A stretch of 64,000 nucleotides of DNA, from the NCBI RefSeq assembly GCF_051535235.1, contig NZ_JBPPLZ010000002.1:62001-126000 (forward strand). Reading direction: 5' to 3'. The stretch comes from Nitrobacter sp051535235. GTDB taxonomy: Bacteria > Pseudomonadota > Alphaproteobacteria > Rhizobiales > Xanthobacteraceae. The translations under genes were made by a program, and so were the position numbers. The notes beneath the pieces are model-generated. The model had not been told where the DNA came from. It was given only the letters and a program-made list of their open reading frames with translations, and searched no databases. Every line of letters starts with the position of its first letter. The stretch's first letter is position 1. Shown one piece after another: positions 18,765-27,418 of the stretch.

Positions 18765-19532
18765 CTATGATTCCTTTTTGCGCGCGAAAAACGCCTGAAA
18801 CGCGGCGATCGCTTCCTCCGAGCGCAGCCGCTCGGCGAACAGATGAGCTTCCTGATCGATCCGGCGCGTCAACTCTTCCGGCGGCGGTTTCAGAAGTTTG
18901 CGCGAAATGGCAACGGCTTCCGCCGGCAGCGCGCAGATCTCGCGGGCGATTTTTCCGGCTTCCGCTTCAGCCTCGCCCGGCGCGACGACGGTGGTGACGA
19001 AACCCGCCTCGCGGGCCTCCTCGGGGCCGAGCGTGCGGCCCATCACCAGCATGGCGAAGGCGCGCTGATGGCCCATGGTCCGCGGCGCCAGCAGGCTGGA
19101 CCCGCCTTCCGGCACCAGACCGAGTTGGATGAAGGGCGTCGAGAACGTCGCCGTGCTGCCGGCGACAACATGGTCGCAATGGAACAGCATGGTGGCGCCG
19201 ATGCCGATCGCGAGGCCTTCTACCGCCGCGATGAGGGGTTTTGTGTTGTGCGCCAGCGCGTGAAGGAATGTCACCGCGTCGGAACCGCGGGGGCCGTCGC
19301 TGCTGCCGGACGTGCCGTCCTTCAGGAAGTCGTCGAGGTCGTTGCCTGCCGTGAACACGCCAGAGCCCCCGGTGATGAGAATGCAGCGGATCGTCGGATC
19401 GTTTTGTGCGGCATCGATCGCCTCGCTCATCGTGCGATACATCTCGCGGGTGATCGCGTTCTTCTTCTCCGGACGGCGCATGGAGATGACCCGGATCGCG
19501 TCGCCGTCGGTGACTGTGACATGTCCGGTCAT
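18765..19532 (-). CDS. Enoyl-CoA hydratase/isomerase family protein
   Basis: A crotonase-fold protein of 255 aa. The oxyanion-hole segments are 'GSGVFTAGNDLDDFLK' and 'AVEGLAIGIGATMLFHCD'. The C terminus is usual for the family. It likely hydrates or isomerises an acyl-CoA in fatty-acid catabolism. It follows the acyl-CoA dehydrogenase gene (gap 36 bp), and the pair fits a beta-oxidation role. Confidence 0.9.
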   Translation of the reverse strand: MTGHVTVTDGDAIRVISMRRPEKKNAITREMYRTMSEAIDAAQNDPTIRCILITGGSGVFTAGNDLDDFLKDGTSGSSDGPRGSDAVTFLHALAHNTKPLIAAVEGLAIGIGATMLFHCDHVVAGSTATFSTPFIQLGLVPEGGSSLLAPRTMGHQRAFAMLVMGRTLGPEEAREAGFVTTVVAPGEAEAEAGKIAREICALPAEAVAISRKLLKPPPEELTRRIDQEAHLFAERLRSEEAIAAFQAFFARKKES

Positions 19533-19568
19533 GATGTGTTTCGTTGCTCCGTGCCGCGCGATCTGGAT

Positions 19569-21353
19569 CTAGGAGAGCAAAACCGCATCGGCGCCGTTCA
19601 CGGCATCGGCGCCGTCGATCACCGTGCGCTCCAGCGCCGGAGCCTGCACCGCGATCGTCTCGGCGAAGAAGCGCGCCAGCGTGACGTAGCGGCTGGCATC
19701 GCCGAATTCGTCGCTATGGTCACGCGCCGCGAGGGCTTCTTCTGCGAGCTTGCAACCGCCGAGCGTCGCTCCGAACAGCCGCAGATAGGGTGTCGCGCCG
19801 GCGAGCGCGTCATTCTGTGCCGACGCCAGCCGCTCCAGCAGCCATTTGCTGGCGCGTTCGAGAGACCCGACCGCTTCATGCAGTCTGATACCGGTGGTGC
19901 CGAACGCCGGATCGTTCGAAGCCTCCACGCGCTTGACGGTCTCCGACAGTTCGTCGAGCAGCGCGAACACCGCCGCGCCGCGGTCGGCGCCGAGCTTTCG
20001 CGTCACCAGATCGATCGACTGGATGCCGTTGGTGCCTTCGTAGATCGAGGTGATGCGGGCGTCCCGATAATGCTGCGCCGCTCCGGTCTCCTCGATGAAG
20101 CCCATGCCGCCGTGAACCTGAATGCCGAGGGAGGCGACCTCATTGCCGATGTCGGTCGAGAACGCCTTCGCCACCGGCGTCAGCAGCGCGCCGCGGGCGG
20201 CGGCGGCTGTGCGCACGTCAGGATCGCTCGCACGCGCCGCCACATCCAGCGCGACGGCGGTGGCGTAGCAGATCGTGCGGGCGGCGGCGGTGAGCGCGCG
20301 CATCTGCATCAGCATCCGCTTGACGTCGGGATGCACGATGATGGCGTCCATGCCATCGCCGGATTTGCCTACGGCGCGGCCCTGCCTGCGTTCTCGCGCG
20401 TAAGCCAGCGCGCGTTGATAGGCGCGCTCGGCGATGCCGACGCCTTCGAGCCCGACCCCGAGCCGGGCCTGGTTCATCATCGTGAACATGCATTGCATGC
20501 CGTGATTTTCCTCGCCGATCAGGTAGCCGACGGCGCCGCCATTATCGCCCATGGTCATGGTGCAGGTCGGCGAGGCATGGATGCCGAGCTTGTGCTCGAT
20601 GCCGCTGGCATGGATGTCATTGCGGGCGCCGAGCGAGCCGTCCGCGCTGACGAGGAATTTCGGGATGAGAAAAAGGGAAATCCCTCTGGTGCCCGCCGGC
20701 GCATCGGGCAGGCGCGCGAGCACGAAATGCACGATGTTCTCGGTCATGTCGTGGTCGCCATAGGTGATGAAGATCTTGGTGCCGAAGATGCGATAGCTGC
20801 CGTCGGCGGCCCGTTCCGCCCGGCTGCGCAGGCTGCCGACGTCCGACCCGGCCTGCGGCTCGGTCAGTTGCATCGTGCCGGTCCATTGGCCGGACACCAG
20901 TTTTGCGAGATAGATGTTTTTCAGGTCATCGCTGCCGTGCGCGGCGAGCGCCTCGATCGCGCTGAGCGTCAGCAGCGGGCACAGGCCGAACGCGACGTTT
21001 GCCGCGCTCCAGATTTCGGTGCAGGCGGCGTTGATCGCGAGCGGCAGCCCCTGTCCGCCAAAATTCTCCGGCCCCGAGACGGCGTTCCAGCCCCCCGCAG
21101 CCCAGCGCTGGTAGACATCAGGCCAGCCGGGCGCGGTCGTCACGTGGCCGTCTTCCAGCCTGGCGCCGTGCTGGTCGCCGCTGCGGTCGAGCGGCGCCAG
21201 CACCTCGCTCGCGAACCGGCCGGCTTCTTCCAGCACCGCTGCGGTGATTACGGGATCGTAGTCGCCATAATGGCCGGCTGCGACCGCGGCCTTCATCCCC
21301 GCGCCGTGGTTGAGAGCAAGCAGCATGTCGCTGATCGGTGCGCGATAGGTCAT
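19569..21353 (-). CDS. Acyl-CoA dehydrogenase (DmdC-like, about 594 aa)
   Basis: The start MTYRAPISDMLLALNHGAGM is typical for long bacterial acyl-CoA dehydrogenases annotated as 3-methylmercaptopropionyl-CoA dehydrogenase-like. The FAD/substrate segments 'MQLTEPQAGSDVGSLRSRA' and 'KIFITYGDHDM' are present, as is 'QVHGGMGFIEETGAAQHYRD' before the catalytic 'IYEGTNGIQSIDLV' region. DMSP-specific function is not implied. It is the first gene of the unit with the enoyl-CoA hydratase. Confidence 0.9.
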   Translation of the reverse strand: MTYRAPISDMLLALNHGAGMKAAVAAGHYGDYDPVITAAVLEEAGRFASEVLAPLDRSGDQHGARLEDGHVTTAPGWPDVYQRWAAGGWNAVSGPENFGGQGLPLAINAACTEIWSAANVAFGLCPLLTLSAIEALAAHGSDDLKNIYLAKLVSGQWTGTMQLTEPQAGSDVGSLRSRAERAADGSYRIFGTKIFITYGDHDMTENIVHFVLARLPDAPAGTRGISLFLIPKFLVSADGSLGARNDIHASGIEHKLGIHASPTCTMTMGDNGGAVGYLIGEENHGMQCMFTMMNQARLGVGLEGVGIAERAYQRALAYARERRQGRAVGKSGDGMDAIIVHPDVKRMLMQMRALTAAARTICYATAVALDVAARASDPDVRTAAAARGALLTPVAKAFSTDIGNEVASLGIQVHGGMGFIEETGAAQHYRDARITSIYEGTNGIQSIDLVTRKLGADRGAAVFALLDELSETVKRVEASNDPAFGTTGIRLHEAVGSLERASKWLLERLASAQNDALAGATPYLRLFGATLGGCKLAEEALAARDHSDEFGDASRYVTLARFFAETIAVQAPALERTVIDGADAVNGADAVLLS

Positions 21354-21647
21354 GGCGTGCCTCGCGAGCGATGGCTGGACAGGACGGCGCCTGTTGGCCG
21401 CCATAGCCGTATTCCCACGAAACCGGACGGCTCTCAACTCTTTCAAGTATAGTGACCATAGTGGCGATGCGGCCCGGCCTCGGACCATTGGCTTCCGGTT
21501 TTCCAGGAGCGCAGGGAGAAGGCCCAGATTTCGAGCAGGCCAACCGCTGTCGGATCGGTCCAGCCGGTTGAAAAAACAGGGTTCTCTCTATAGACCGTCG
21601 GAGCCCGAGGGAATCCGCGAGGTTACTTTTCGCGCGTTCCGGGCCGT

Positions 21648-21722
21648 TGGGGCGTAGCCAAGCGGTAAGGCAGGGGATTTTGATTCCCCCATTCGGAGGT
21701 TCGATCCCTCCCGCCCCAGCCA
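21648..21722 (+). tRNA. tRNA-Gln (TTG)
   Basis: A cloverleaf of 75 nt including an encoded CCA. The acceptor stem is TGGGGCG/CGCCCCA, the anticodon arm GGGGA-TTTTGAT-TCCCC with anticodon TTG, and the T arm contains GGTTCGATCC. It marks the boundary between core genes and the accessory region. Confidence 0.97.
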
Positions 21723-21763
21723 TCCGGTCCGAGCGCTAGAGACTTTCCCAGTTAAGTCGCAGA

Positions 21764-21786
21764 AAGGCCCGCTAAGAGCGGGCCTT
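21764..21786 (+). terminator. Hairpin after tRNA-Gln
   Basis: AAGGCCCGC and GCGGGCCTT form a 9-bp stem with a 5-nt loop, about 40 bp after the tRNA; no long T run follows. Confidence 0.5.
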
Positions 21787-21994
21787 GGAAGCTGGCGGTC
21801 AGTCTCTATCTTACCAATCCGCACCTGCCCGGTACCAAACACCCGAAAGTCTCCGGCCGATATCCCAGATATTTCCGTTTTCGAGGGACCGCTGGCGGAG
21901 ACGTGGTTCGATCATGGCTGAGCGGACGAGGTCGCAGTGCTATTTGTCCCGTTCTCCGCGGCCTGCGGTGGCGAAGTGAGAATTCTTGGCGCTA

Positions 21995-22015
21995 CCGCCC
22001 GAGGCGGCTTTTTGC
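21995..22015 (+). terminator. Short intrinsic terminator-like hairpin
   Basis: CCGCC-CGA-GGCGG followed by CTTTTTG. No complete gene precedes it, so it may belong to a lost or very small transcript. Confidence 0.5.
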
Positions 22016-22052
22016 TGTGAGGCCGGGCGACCTAGCCCGGTCGTCGTCTCTT

Positions 22053-22511
22053 TCACTTCTTTTTCGCTGCTTTCCTGGCGGCCTTCTTTTTTGGAGCTGG
22101 TTTTGCAGGCCCCTTCAGCGAAGTTGTCTTCACCAGTGCCTTTGTCTGTAGCGTAGCCGTAAATGCTGCGTCCTTCGCAATTTTGTCCTCGGTTCCCGCC
22201 GTGTCGAAGAGCTTTGTGGTGTGCTTGAATTCCGCCTCGACCTCAGATTCCGTCAAGTCTGACACCTTCAGCGTGCGAAGCCGGGACACGTGGACCGGTC
22301 TCGACTTGTTGAGGCGCCGAGATCCCATCATAAGGTGGTAATGTAGGTTGTTGAGGTAGATGGAATCGACAGTGCTGCGGATCTGCTTGAAATAGGCGTC
22401 GACCACGAAGTGGATGTCGGCGCCATCTCGCCTCTGCGCGCTCGGTTCGGGCAGAGTATTTATCTGTTTCAGGGAAAGACGCGGTTCTACACGTCCAAAA
22501 GCAGTGTTTCG
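22053..22511 (-). pseudogene. 5'-truncated hypothetical gene, Lys/Ala-rich C terminus
   Basis: The frame is open from a stop near 22512 to 22053 but has no good ATG; a GTG at 22404-22406 would give 117 aa. The upstream open part ('RVEPRLSLKQINTLPEP', 'RRDGADIHFVVDAYFKQI') reads like real protein, suggesting an N-terminally truncated gene. The C terminus is a basic tail of Lys/Ala/Pro (KKKAARKAAKKK), as in histone-H1-like or DNA-binding tails. The family is not recognised. Confidence 0.4.
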
Positions 22512-22545
22512 CTAAGTTTCGGATAGTTCTCGCAATATGGACGGA

Positions 22546-22983
22546 TCAGAGTAGCCAATTCACGTGCGCTAATACAAAAAAGACTGGCCAAAGCGTGAGA
22601 GACCGATCGAGAGCCCTCTCTCGGTAGTTCACAAACAATTGTTTATAAAATCCAGAAGATCCTGCACGGATACTTTTTACGTCCGCCCAACGGGCGGTTT
22701 GCGTCCGCTCAAAACACGTCAAGGCTAAGCCACCATCAGTAAGGTCCAGGCGGTATCCGTTAGAAATAAGATGAAAACCGAAAAAGCCAAAGGGAAGCGA
22801 AAAAGCGAAAATCATTATTCCGCACATTATCGGATTGCTGTTTTTAATCAGAAGTGAGCTCAAGAGAAGTGACAAACAAGCAAACGAGAAAATCGAGAAA
22901 ACGCGCCTGGAAGCGAACAGAACAAGTGGGCTGCACTTGGTGTGGTCCGCAGCTTTTAGAGCTGTGTTTTCAGTCATTGTCAC
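22546..22983 (-). CDS. Hypothetical membrane protein, low GC
   Basis: A 145-aa frame with two hydrophobic stretches ('VFSIFSFACLSLLLSSLLI' and 'IMCGIMIFAFSLPFGFFGFH') followed by a soluble beta-rich part ('YRLDLTDGGLALTCFE', 'ARWADVKSIRA') that resembles small PH-like membrane proteins of unknown function. Base composition is clearly more AT-rich than the flanks, suggesting transfer. The family is not recognised. Confidence 0.45.
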   Translation of the reverse strand: MTMTENTALKAADHTKCSPLVLFASRRVFSIFSFACLSLLLSSLLIKNSNPIMCGIMIFAFSLPFGFFGFHLISNGYRLDLTDGGLALTCFERTQTARWADVKSIRAGSSGFYKQLFVNYRERALDRSLTLWPVFFVLAHVNWLL

Positions 22984-23044
22984 GTTTCCTAAGCGCTCCC
23001 AGTGATATCATGCGATGGCGGCTGGCCCTCAAAATCAATGCTAG

Positions 23045-23345
23045 GTCGGTTGTGGAATATATCAACTGAGTGGAAACCAATGGCAGGTAGACATTTTTCG
23101 AGCTGGTTTAGATCTCGCCGCTAAGAGTGCAGGAAACTCTAGCCTTACAGCCGCGACAACTCTTAAAGCTCAAATTCAGATCATATCTGGTGGTGCGGGT
23201 GCAATCTTTGCCGAAGCCAAAAGAGAGGCGCAAGAGCATCCAATTTTGACAGGCGTCACTGTTGTGGTGGGTTCAATCGCGGCGGCCTAGTTGGCCGGCC
23301 CTCTAACTGCCGGAACGATAGGCTATTTAGGTTGGTTGAATATCT
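23045..23345 (+). pseudogene. Gene fragment interrupted by an amber codon
   Basis: A frame without a usable start reads 'QWQVDIFRAGLDLAAKSAG' and later 'EHPILTGVTVVVGSIAAA', hits TAG at 23288-23290, and continues in the same frame as 'LAGPLTAGTIGYLGWLN'. The Gly/Ala-rich hydrophobic end crosses the stop, which suggests a decayed coding sequence. Its family is not recognised. Confidence 0.4.
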
Positions 23346-23616
23346 CGGTCGCTTTGACGCGCATCCCGATGCAGCGATTGCTTGAGCGAGTTTGGAGCGA
23401 CCAGGCGTTCACTGCAATTCTTGTCACTCACGATGTTTCTGAGGCGGTGGCGAAGAAATCATCGAGCGACACTCTCATGCGATCACCCTCGGCGGCGTCG
23501 TTCATCTCGCGGCACCGGAAAGGAACACAGCTCTTGCCTATTGGCGGGGCGGATACGTTGCAATTGAACGGACCAGCGATATACAGAGGAATCTTCGGTC
23601 AAGCGAGGAGAGGTAG
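23346..23616 (+). pseudogene. ABC-transporter ATPase C-terminal remnant plus unknown tail
   Basis: The segment at about 23369-23455 reads 'MQRLLERVWSDQAFTAILVT' then 'HDVSEAVA', which matches the H-loop region of SsuB/TauB/NrtD-type ATPases. The Walker A part is missing. After that the sense shifts to another frame ('RHSHAITLGGVVHLAAPERN', then 'ALAYWRGGYVAIERT') ending at TAG 23614-23616. It is a chimera of decayed fragments. Confidence 0.45.
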
Positions 23617-23867
23617 TACCGATCTTTACGATCGGTCGTCGGTCCTCTCTGTGTTCCATCGATCCTCTCTATGTTCCATTTCAATCGTCGTAGGAACTGC
23701 GGAAGCGAGGACTCATATCAAGAATTGCGGCGCACTCCGATCCGTATACTCGCCACAATAGCAAGAATATAGCGCGCCGGCCAAACAGGCCCGACTTCGT
23801 CGTCCCGACCGCCAACGTTTGCGTCGTCAGCCGACCGGCGCGTGTGCGGCCACAAGGTGCCTGATAA

Positions 23868-24404
23868 TCACTGCGTCTTTGCCTTCGCGCGCTTAACACC
23901 CGCACGAATCAAGTCGGCGGCTTCAGCAGGATCGACCCAGCGGGCGAGCTTCACCCATTTGCCCTTCTCAAGCTCCTTGTAGTGCTCGAAAAAATGACCG
24001 ATTTGCTCGATGAGAATTTCCGGGAGGTCTCGATAGCTTGTCACCCGCTTATAGAACGGATGAAGCCTGTCGATTGGCACAGCAATGATCTTCTCGTCGA
24101 TTCCGTGCTCGTCCTCCATGAGAAGTGCCCCAATGGGGCGAGATCGGACGACGACGCCCGGTGCCACCGGCGTTGGTGAAATCACCATGCAATCGATTGG
24201 GTCTCCATCCTCCGAAAGCGTTTGAGGAATGAAGCCGTAATTCGCCGGATAGAACATTGCGGTGTGCAGGAACCGGTCGACAAACATGGCGCCCGTTTGT
24301 TTGTCGACCTCGTATTTAACGGGCGCGCCGCCTTGCGTAATTTCGATGACGACGTTGACTTCGTGGGGTGCATTTGAGCCAATTGGAATGTGCGAGAGGT
24401 TCAT
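23868..24404 (-). CDS. ppa: Inorganic pyrophosphatase, family I (fluoride-regulon copy)
   Basis: A 178-aa soluble family I PPase, full length. Visible active-site elements are 'KYEVDKQTGAMFVDRFL', 'YPANYGFIPQTL' and the metal-binding 'EDGDPIDCMV' (three Asp). It hydrolyses PPi to phosphate with Mg2+. Soluble family I PPases are classically inhibited by fluoride, which fits its place in this island. It lies 225 bp downstream of the gene at 24980, behind the fluoride riboswitch at 25106, so it may be the second gene of that transcript. It may be an extra copy beside a housekeeping ppa elsewhere; that cannot be seen here. Confidence 0.95.
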   Translation of the reverse strand: MNLSHIPIGSNAPHEVNVVIEITQGGAPVKYEVDKQTGAMFVDRFLHTAMFYPANYGFIPQTLSEDGDPIDCMVISPTPVAPGVVVRSRPIGALLMEDEHGIDEKIIAVPIDRLHPFYKRVTSYRDLPEILIEQIGHFFEHYKELEKGKWVKLARWVDPAEAADLIRAGVKRAKAKTQ

Positions 24405-24629
24405 TGCGATCTTCCTTCTCAGTTACTGCTTATGGCCGACAGGTTACTTCCTGCTCGCACTTGCCGAGTGCGCCTCCCGGCGTAACCGAGCCCGGGCACG
24501 CACGAGCGCTGTGCCTGAAAGGGACGGCAAACTCGTCGGATCCAGATTGTTGCTGGTTCGCAAGGGCGATTGCTCCGGGTCAAAAGGATTATCAAGGCTA
24601 GTCGCGACGAACGAAGGTCGGATCTTGCG

Positions 24630-24980
24630 CTAACGGAGACGACGAAGTATGAACCTCGAGCCGCGATAGAGACGTTGCAGCCAGTTTGGCGGTCCAAAGT
24701 GTCTGGCGAATTCCCCATTGATCTCTATGGGTCGCCAATAGGATGCCTCCCACGTCTGGAATGCATTCCAAAGCTTTCTGCCCTGATCGCGACGCACGCG
24801 CAGAATAACGCAATCGCAGTGCGCGTCGATTCGGATATCGCCTTCCTCATCGACTTTAAACCAGTGATTGCTTGGCAAATGATGCAGCCAGCCTCTATCC
24901 CACTCGAAGTCCATCGGTCTGGTTCTGAGTGCCTCTATCATCGGTTGGACGTCCAAAAACTCTATGGCAAACTGCTCCAT
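24630..24980 (-). CDS. Small hypothetical protein, first gene behind riboswitch
   Basis: A 116-aa acidic/aromatic-rich protein with a strong Shine-Dalgarno (GAGGAGGT) 4 nt before ATG. It contains 'WDRGWLHHLPSNHWFKVDEE', a Cys pair 'HCDCVILRV' and a basic end 'LQRLYRGSRFILRRLR'. No membrane segment or known motif is seen. It begins 126 bp downstream of the fluoride riboswitch at 25106-25155 and precedes ppa, so it should be fluoride-induced. The function is unknown. Confidence 0.65.
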   Translation of the reverse strand: MEQFAIEFLDVQPMIEALRTRPMDFEWDRGWLHHLPSNHWFKVDEEGDIRIDAHCDCVILRVRRDQGRKLWNAFQTWEASYWRPIEINGEFARHFGPPNWLQRLYRGSRFILRRLR

Positions 24981-25105
24981 GATAACCTCCTCAGGTCATA
25001 GGTCATGAGGTGCCCACGCCAAGGTCGCGCGGCACTCATGATGGCAACGGCAGATGATCTGACGGTGGGTTTGCCGACGTTCTCCCACCGCGCTTAAACC
25101 ACGCA

Positions 25106-25155
25106 GCAGGAGTCATCAGCCTCTCGGCGGGAATGATGGGGGACTCCTTCCCCGA
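25106..25155 (-). promoter_or_regulatory. Fluoride riboswitch (crcB motif), copy a
   Basis: The minus strand reads GGGGAAGGAGTCCCCC, then CCGCCGAGAGGCTGATGACTCCTGC: the aptamer's P1 (GGAGTC/GACTCC) and pseudoknot segments, with one change (GAAGG for GATGG). A perfect 11-bp platform stem, CTCCTGCTGCG with CGCGGTGGGAG (25082-25112), overlaps the 3' strand of P1, so aptamer and platform exclude each other. The downstream genes are 24630-24980 and ppa. Confidence 0.88.
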
Positions 25156-25301
25156 CGTGAACGTAATAACGGCGAATGGCGCGGCAAGTTCCGCGCTTCC
25201 CGACGAGTTCGAAGGATCCAACTTGCAGCCCGTGCGAGGTTACATCGTTGAAGATCGCGGCGGGAGTTCGCGCTGCCCGCTACTGGGTGGGCTGCTTTAA
25301 G

Positions 25302-25724
25302 TCAGCAATATATAAGACCGCTCTCGTCGGCAGCGGGCCGCAACCCGCGCGGCAGAACGAGAAGGAATTCACCCACAGCGAGCCATATGAGAAGATCATG
25401 GGGTGGCCATTGCCACGTGCTCGTCGGGGACCATGAAGGCACGATGCTGGATCGACGCTTGCTCGTGCGTTTTGAGCGAATCCTCGTGGCCGCCGCACGC
25501 CCATCAGCTACACAGGTCGTTAGTTGAAGGTGCGGGTCCGGCACGGGCTCAGAACCTTCACTGTCCTCGCCCAATTGCTGGTTTCGTTGCGCGGCCGTCC
25601 GATCAAATAGCTCGCGCAGTTCGCGCTCGTCGATGCCGTCCGCTTCCATAATCGTGCGGATCATCGGATCGGCCATGAGATCGTTAAACGTAAGATCGGG
25701 TTGATCGCCAGCTTGTCCGCTCAT
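25302..25724 (-). CDS. Small hypothetical protein behind riboswitch b
   Basis: 140 codons starting MSGQAGDQPDLTFNDLMADP. The first 60 residues ('MIRTIMEADGIDERELRELF') look like a compact acidic helical protein, while residues from about 72 on become Ser/Arg/Trp-rich and less protein-like, ending with a hydrophobic stretch. The original gene may be about 70 aa with a frameshifted tail. It starts 44 nt after a fluoride riboswitch with its own promoter. The function is unknown. Confidence 0.5.
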   Translation of the reverse strand: MSGQAGDQPDLTFNDLMADPMIRTIMEADGIDERELRELFDRTAAQRNQQLGEDSEGSEPVPDPHLQLTTCVADGRAAATRIRSKRTSKRRSSIVPSWSPTSTWQWPPHDLLIWLAVGEFLLVLPRGLRPAADESGLIYC

Positions 25725-25767
25725 GGTTTTCTGCCTTGGCGAACCTCATGGTTCGCAACTTCGATTG

Positions 25768-25815
25768 GCAGGAGTCATCAGCGGGCATGCGTTTAAAGGG
25801 GGACTCCATCCCCAG
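25768..25815 (-). promoter_or_regulatory. Fluoride riboswitch (crcB motif), copy b
   Basis: Minus strand GGGGATGGAGTCCCCC...AAAC...GCTGATGACTCCTGCC. After the aptamer, CTGCC (25767-25771) can pair with GGCAG (25731-25735) around an inner GCGAACC/GGTTCGC hairpin. It is the leader of the gene at 25302-25724. Confidence 0.93.
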
Positions 25816-25820
25816 CATGT

Positions 25821-25848
25821 AGAATAGCGCAAAACCGTACCCGGGCAA
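25821..25848 (-). promoter_or_regulatory. Sigma-70-type promoter for riboswitch b
   Basis: Minus strand -35 TTGCCC (25843-25848), 16-nt spacer, -10 TATTCT (25821-25826). The start site would fall at the 5' end of the aptamer. Confidence 0.6.
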
Positions 25849-25927
25849 GTCTCTGCAGCTGAGTTCAACGCTGCTATTCGCCGAGATAAACCGCGCTGGT
25901 CCCACTTATGCAGAAGGCGGTACGGCC

Positions 25928-27418
25928 TCATGCGTTTCCGAAAATGCGTTCATAGAGGTCATGGCCGAAGCTCTTTGGGAGAGGCTTCGCGGGGACGAGC
26001 CGGAAGGTTCTCACGCTGTCTTCCTCGCGATCGGCGCGCAGGAACAAGGCCCGCTCATCGTTCAGAAACGAGCGCGCGAACTCATACATGTGCGAGACGA
26101 AAAACACCGTGACGTTGTTCTCCAGAAGAGCCGTAACGATCTGGCGAGCGATTTCCGAGCCCTCGCGCTCGTGCGTGGCGGCGAAGGACTCGTTGAACAG
26201 AACCACCGCGGACTGGTGAATGTCATCCGCAATCGCGTTCATACGGACGAGTTCTTCATCGAACTTGCCGCTTCGCATGTTGCGATCTTCCTCCCGCTTG
26301 TAATGTGTGAACAAGCCGGAATGAAGAGAAATCACGAATGCGTCCGCGGTAACGAACGACCCGCATTGCGTCATTAATTGAGCGAGACCGACGCTGCGAA
26401 GGAACGTCGACTTGCCGCCGCGATTGGCGCCGGTAATGATGACCAGGGGCTTGCCTTCGGCGTCGACATCGTTGCCGATCACGGGCCGTCCCATAGTCAA
26501 TGCCAGACTGGCGTCACGCAGGTTCCTGCAGCGAAAGTGGCCATGGTCCTCCCGGGGCTCAGGAAAAGCAACCGGCTCGCCGATCTGATCGAAGCGCTCC
26601 TTGAGATTGAGGCAGCCGAGATAGAATGCGAGTTCGGCGCGCAGAGCCTTGATGAAACCGAGAACGTGCTCGGCCGACTGGTAGATTGCGTCCGAAATCA
26701 AACTAAGGCCGCGGTCTTGCAATTCGCTGAAGGCCCGGGCTCCCGCATCGTCGCGCGGATGAAGCTGGTACGTGAAACTCCGCCCTCCAGATGTAAGGAT
26801 ACGGCGCATCCAATTCAGATCGCGTGGCTGCGGCTTTCGCAGCATCGTACCAATCGCTTTGCCGCCTTCGCCAACTTGAGCACTCAGCAGCAGCCCGTTG
26901 TGGAATGTCAGGTTATCGAGGTCCGCGCGCGCTGCTGCGAGGCAGGAGTCGTCGAGATCCCGTTCGAGCGTTGCGAAGAACAGCCTGAAACCGGAAGATG
27001 TGAATCGGCCGGCATGGCGAATGCAGGTATCCCGCAGGCGGCCAAGCACGTCGAGGCTGCTTTGCAGGGTGTGCACGCCGCTGCTCACCTTCGAGGCGGC
27101 ATCCCTGCCGTAAAGACTGAAGCTCCAACTATGATCCCGGCTGAACGGCTCGGTCGCGATCGCGTAGAGTTGCCGCGCAACAGCCGGGTTGGCAAGACAG
27201 TCCTTCAGTATCGCCTGCCGATATAGAACGGTTGCGATGTCGTTTTCCCATGCATGAGCACAAGCCGCGGACATGATGTCATGGAGATAACGATCCCCTG
27301 CCGCGGCGGCATCGAGCAGTACGTTGAGCTCGAGATCCTGAGCGTACGGAATCACGACTTTAGGGGAGGGCGGCTCTGCGTTGAAATCACGATCGGGATG
27401 CATCAGGAAGGTCTTCAT
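25928..27418 (-). CDS. MutS-like ATPase 1 (no mismatch-recognition domain)
   Basis: A 496-aa protein whose C-terminal third is the MutS ATPase domain: Walker A 'GANRGGKST' (about 330-338) and Walker B region 'AVVLFNESF' (about 404-412). The usual Walker B Asp-Glu is Asn-Glu. The N-terminal 300 residues are helical and resemble the MutS lever/clamp region; the mismatch-binding domain I is absent, so canonical mismatch repair is unlikely. The ATG overlaps the stop of the second MutS-like gene (ATGA). It is third in a dynamin-MutS-MutS operon behind riboswitch c. Confidence 0.88.
   Translation of the reverse strand: MKTFLMHPDRDFNAEPPSPKVVIPYAQDLELNVLLDAAAAGDRYLHDIMSAACAHAWENDIATVLYRQAILKDCLANPAVARQLYAIATEPFSRDHSWSFSLYGRDAASKVSSGVHTLQSSLDVLGRLRDTCIRHAGRFTSSGFRLFFATLERDLDDSCLAAARADLDNLTFHNGLLLSAQVGEGGKAIGTMLRKPQPRDLNWMRRILTSGGRSFTYQLHPRDDAGARAFSELQDRGLSLISDAIYQSAEHVLGFIKALRAELAFYLGCLNLKERFDQIGEPVAFPEPREDHGHFRCRNLRDASLALTMGRPVIGNDVDAEGKPLVIITGANRGGKSTFLRSVGLAQLMTQCGSFVTADAFVISLHSGLFTHYKREEDRNMRSGKFDEELVRMNAIADDIHQSAVVLFNESFAATHEREGSEIARQIVTALLENNVTVFFVSHMYEFARSFLNDERALFLRADREEDSVRTFRLVPAKPLPKSFGHDLYERIFGNA

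Noticed and set aside
18843..21452. An 869-codon open frame on the plus strand
   Set aside because: It is antisense to clear enoyl-CoA hydratase and acyl-CoA dehydrogenase genes; its Arg/His/Gly-rich composition is typical of a GC-rich shadow frame.
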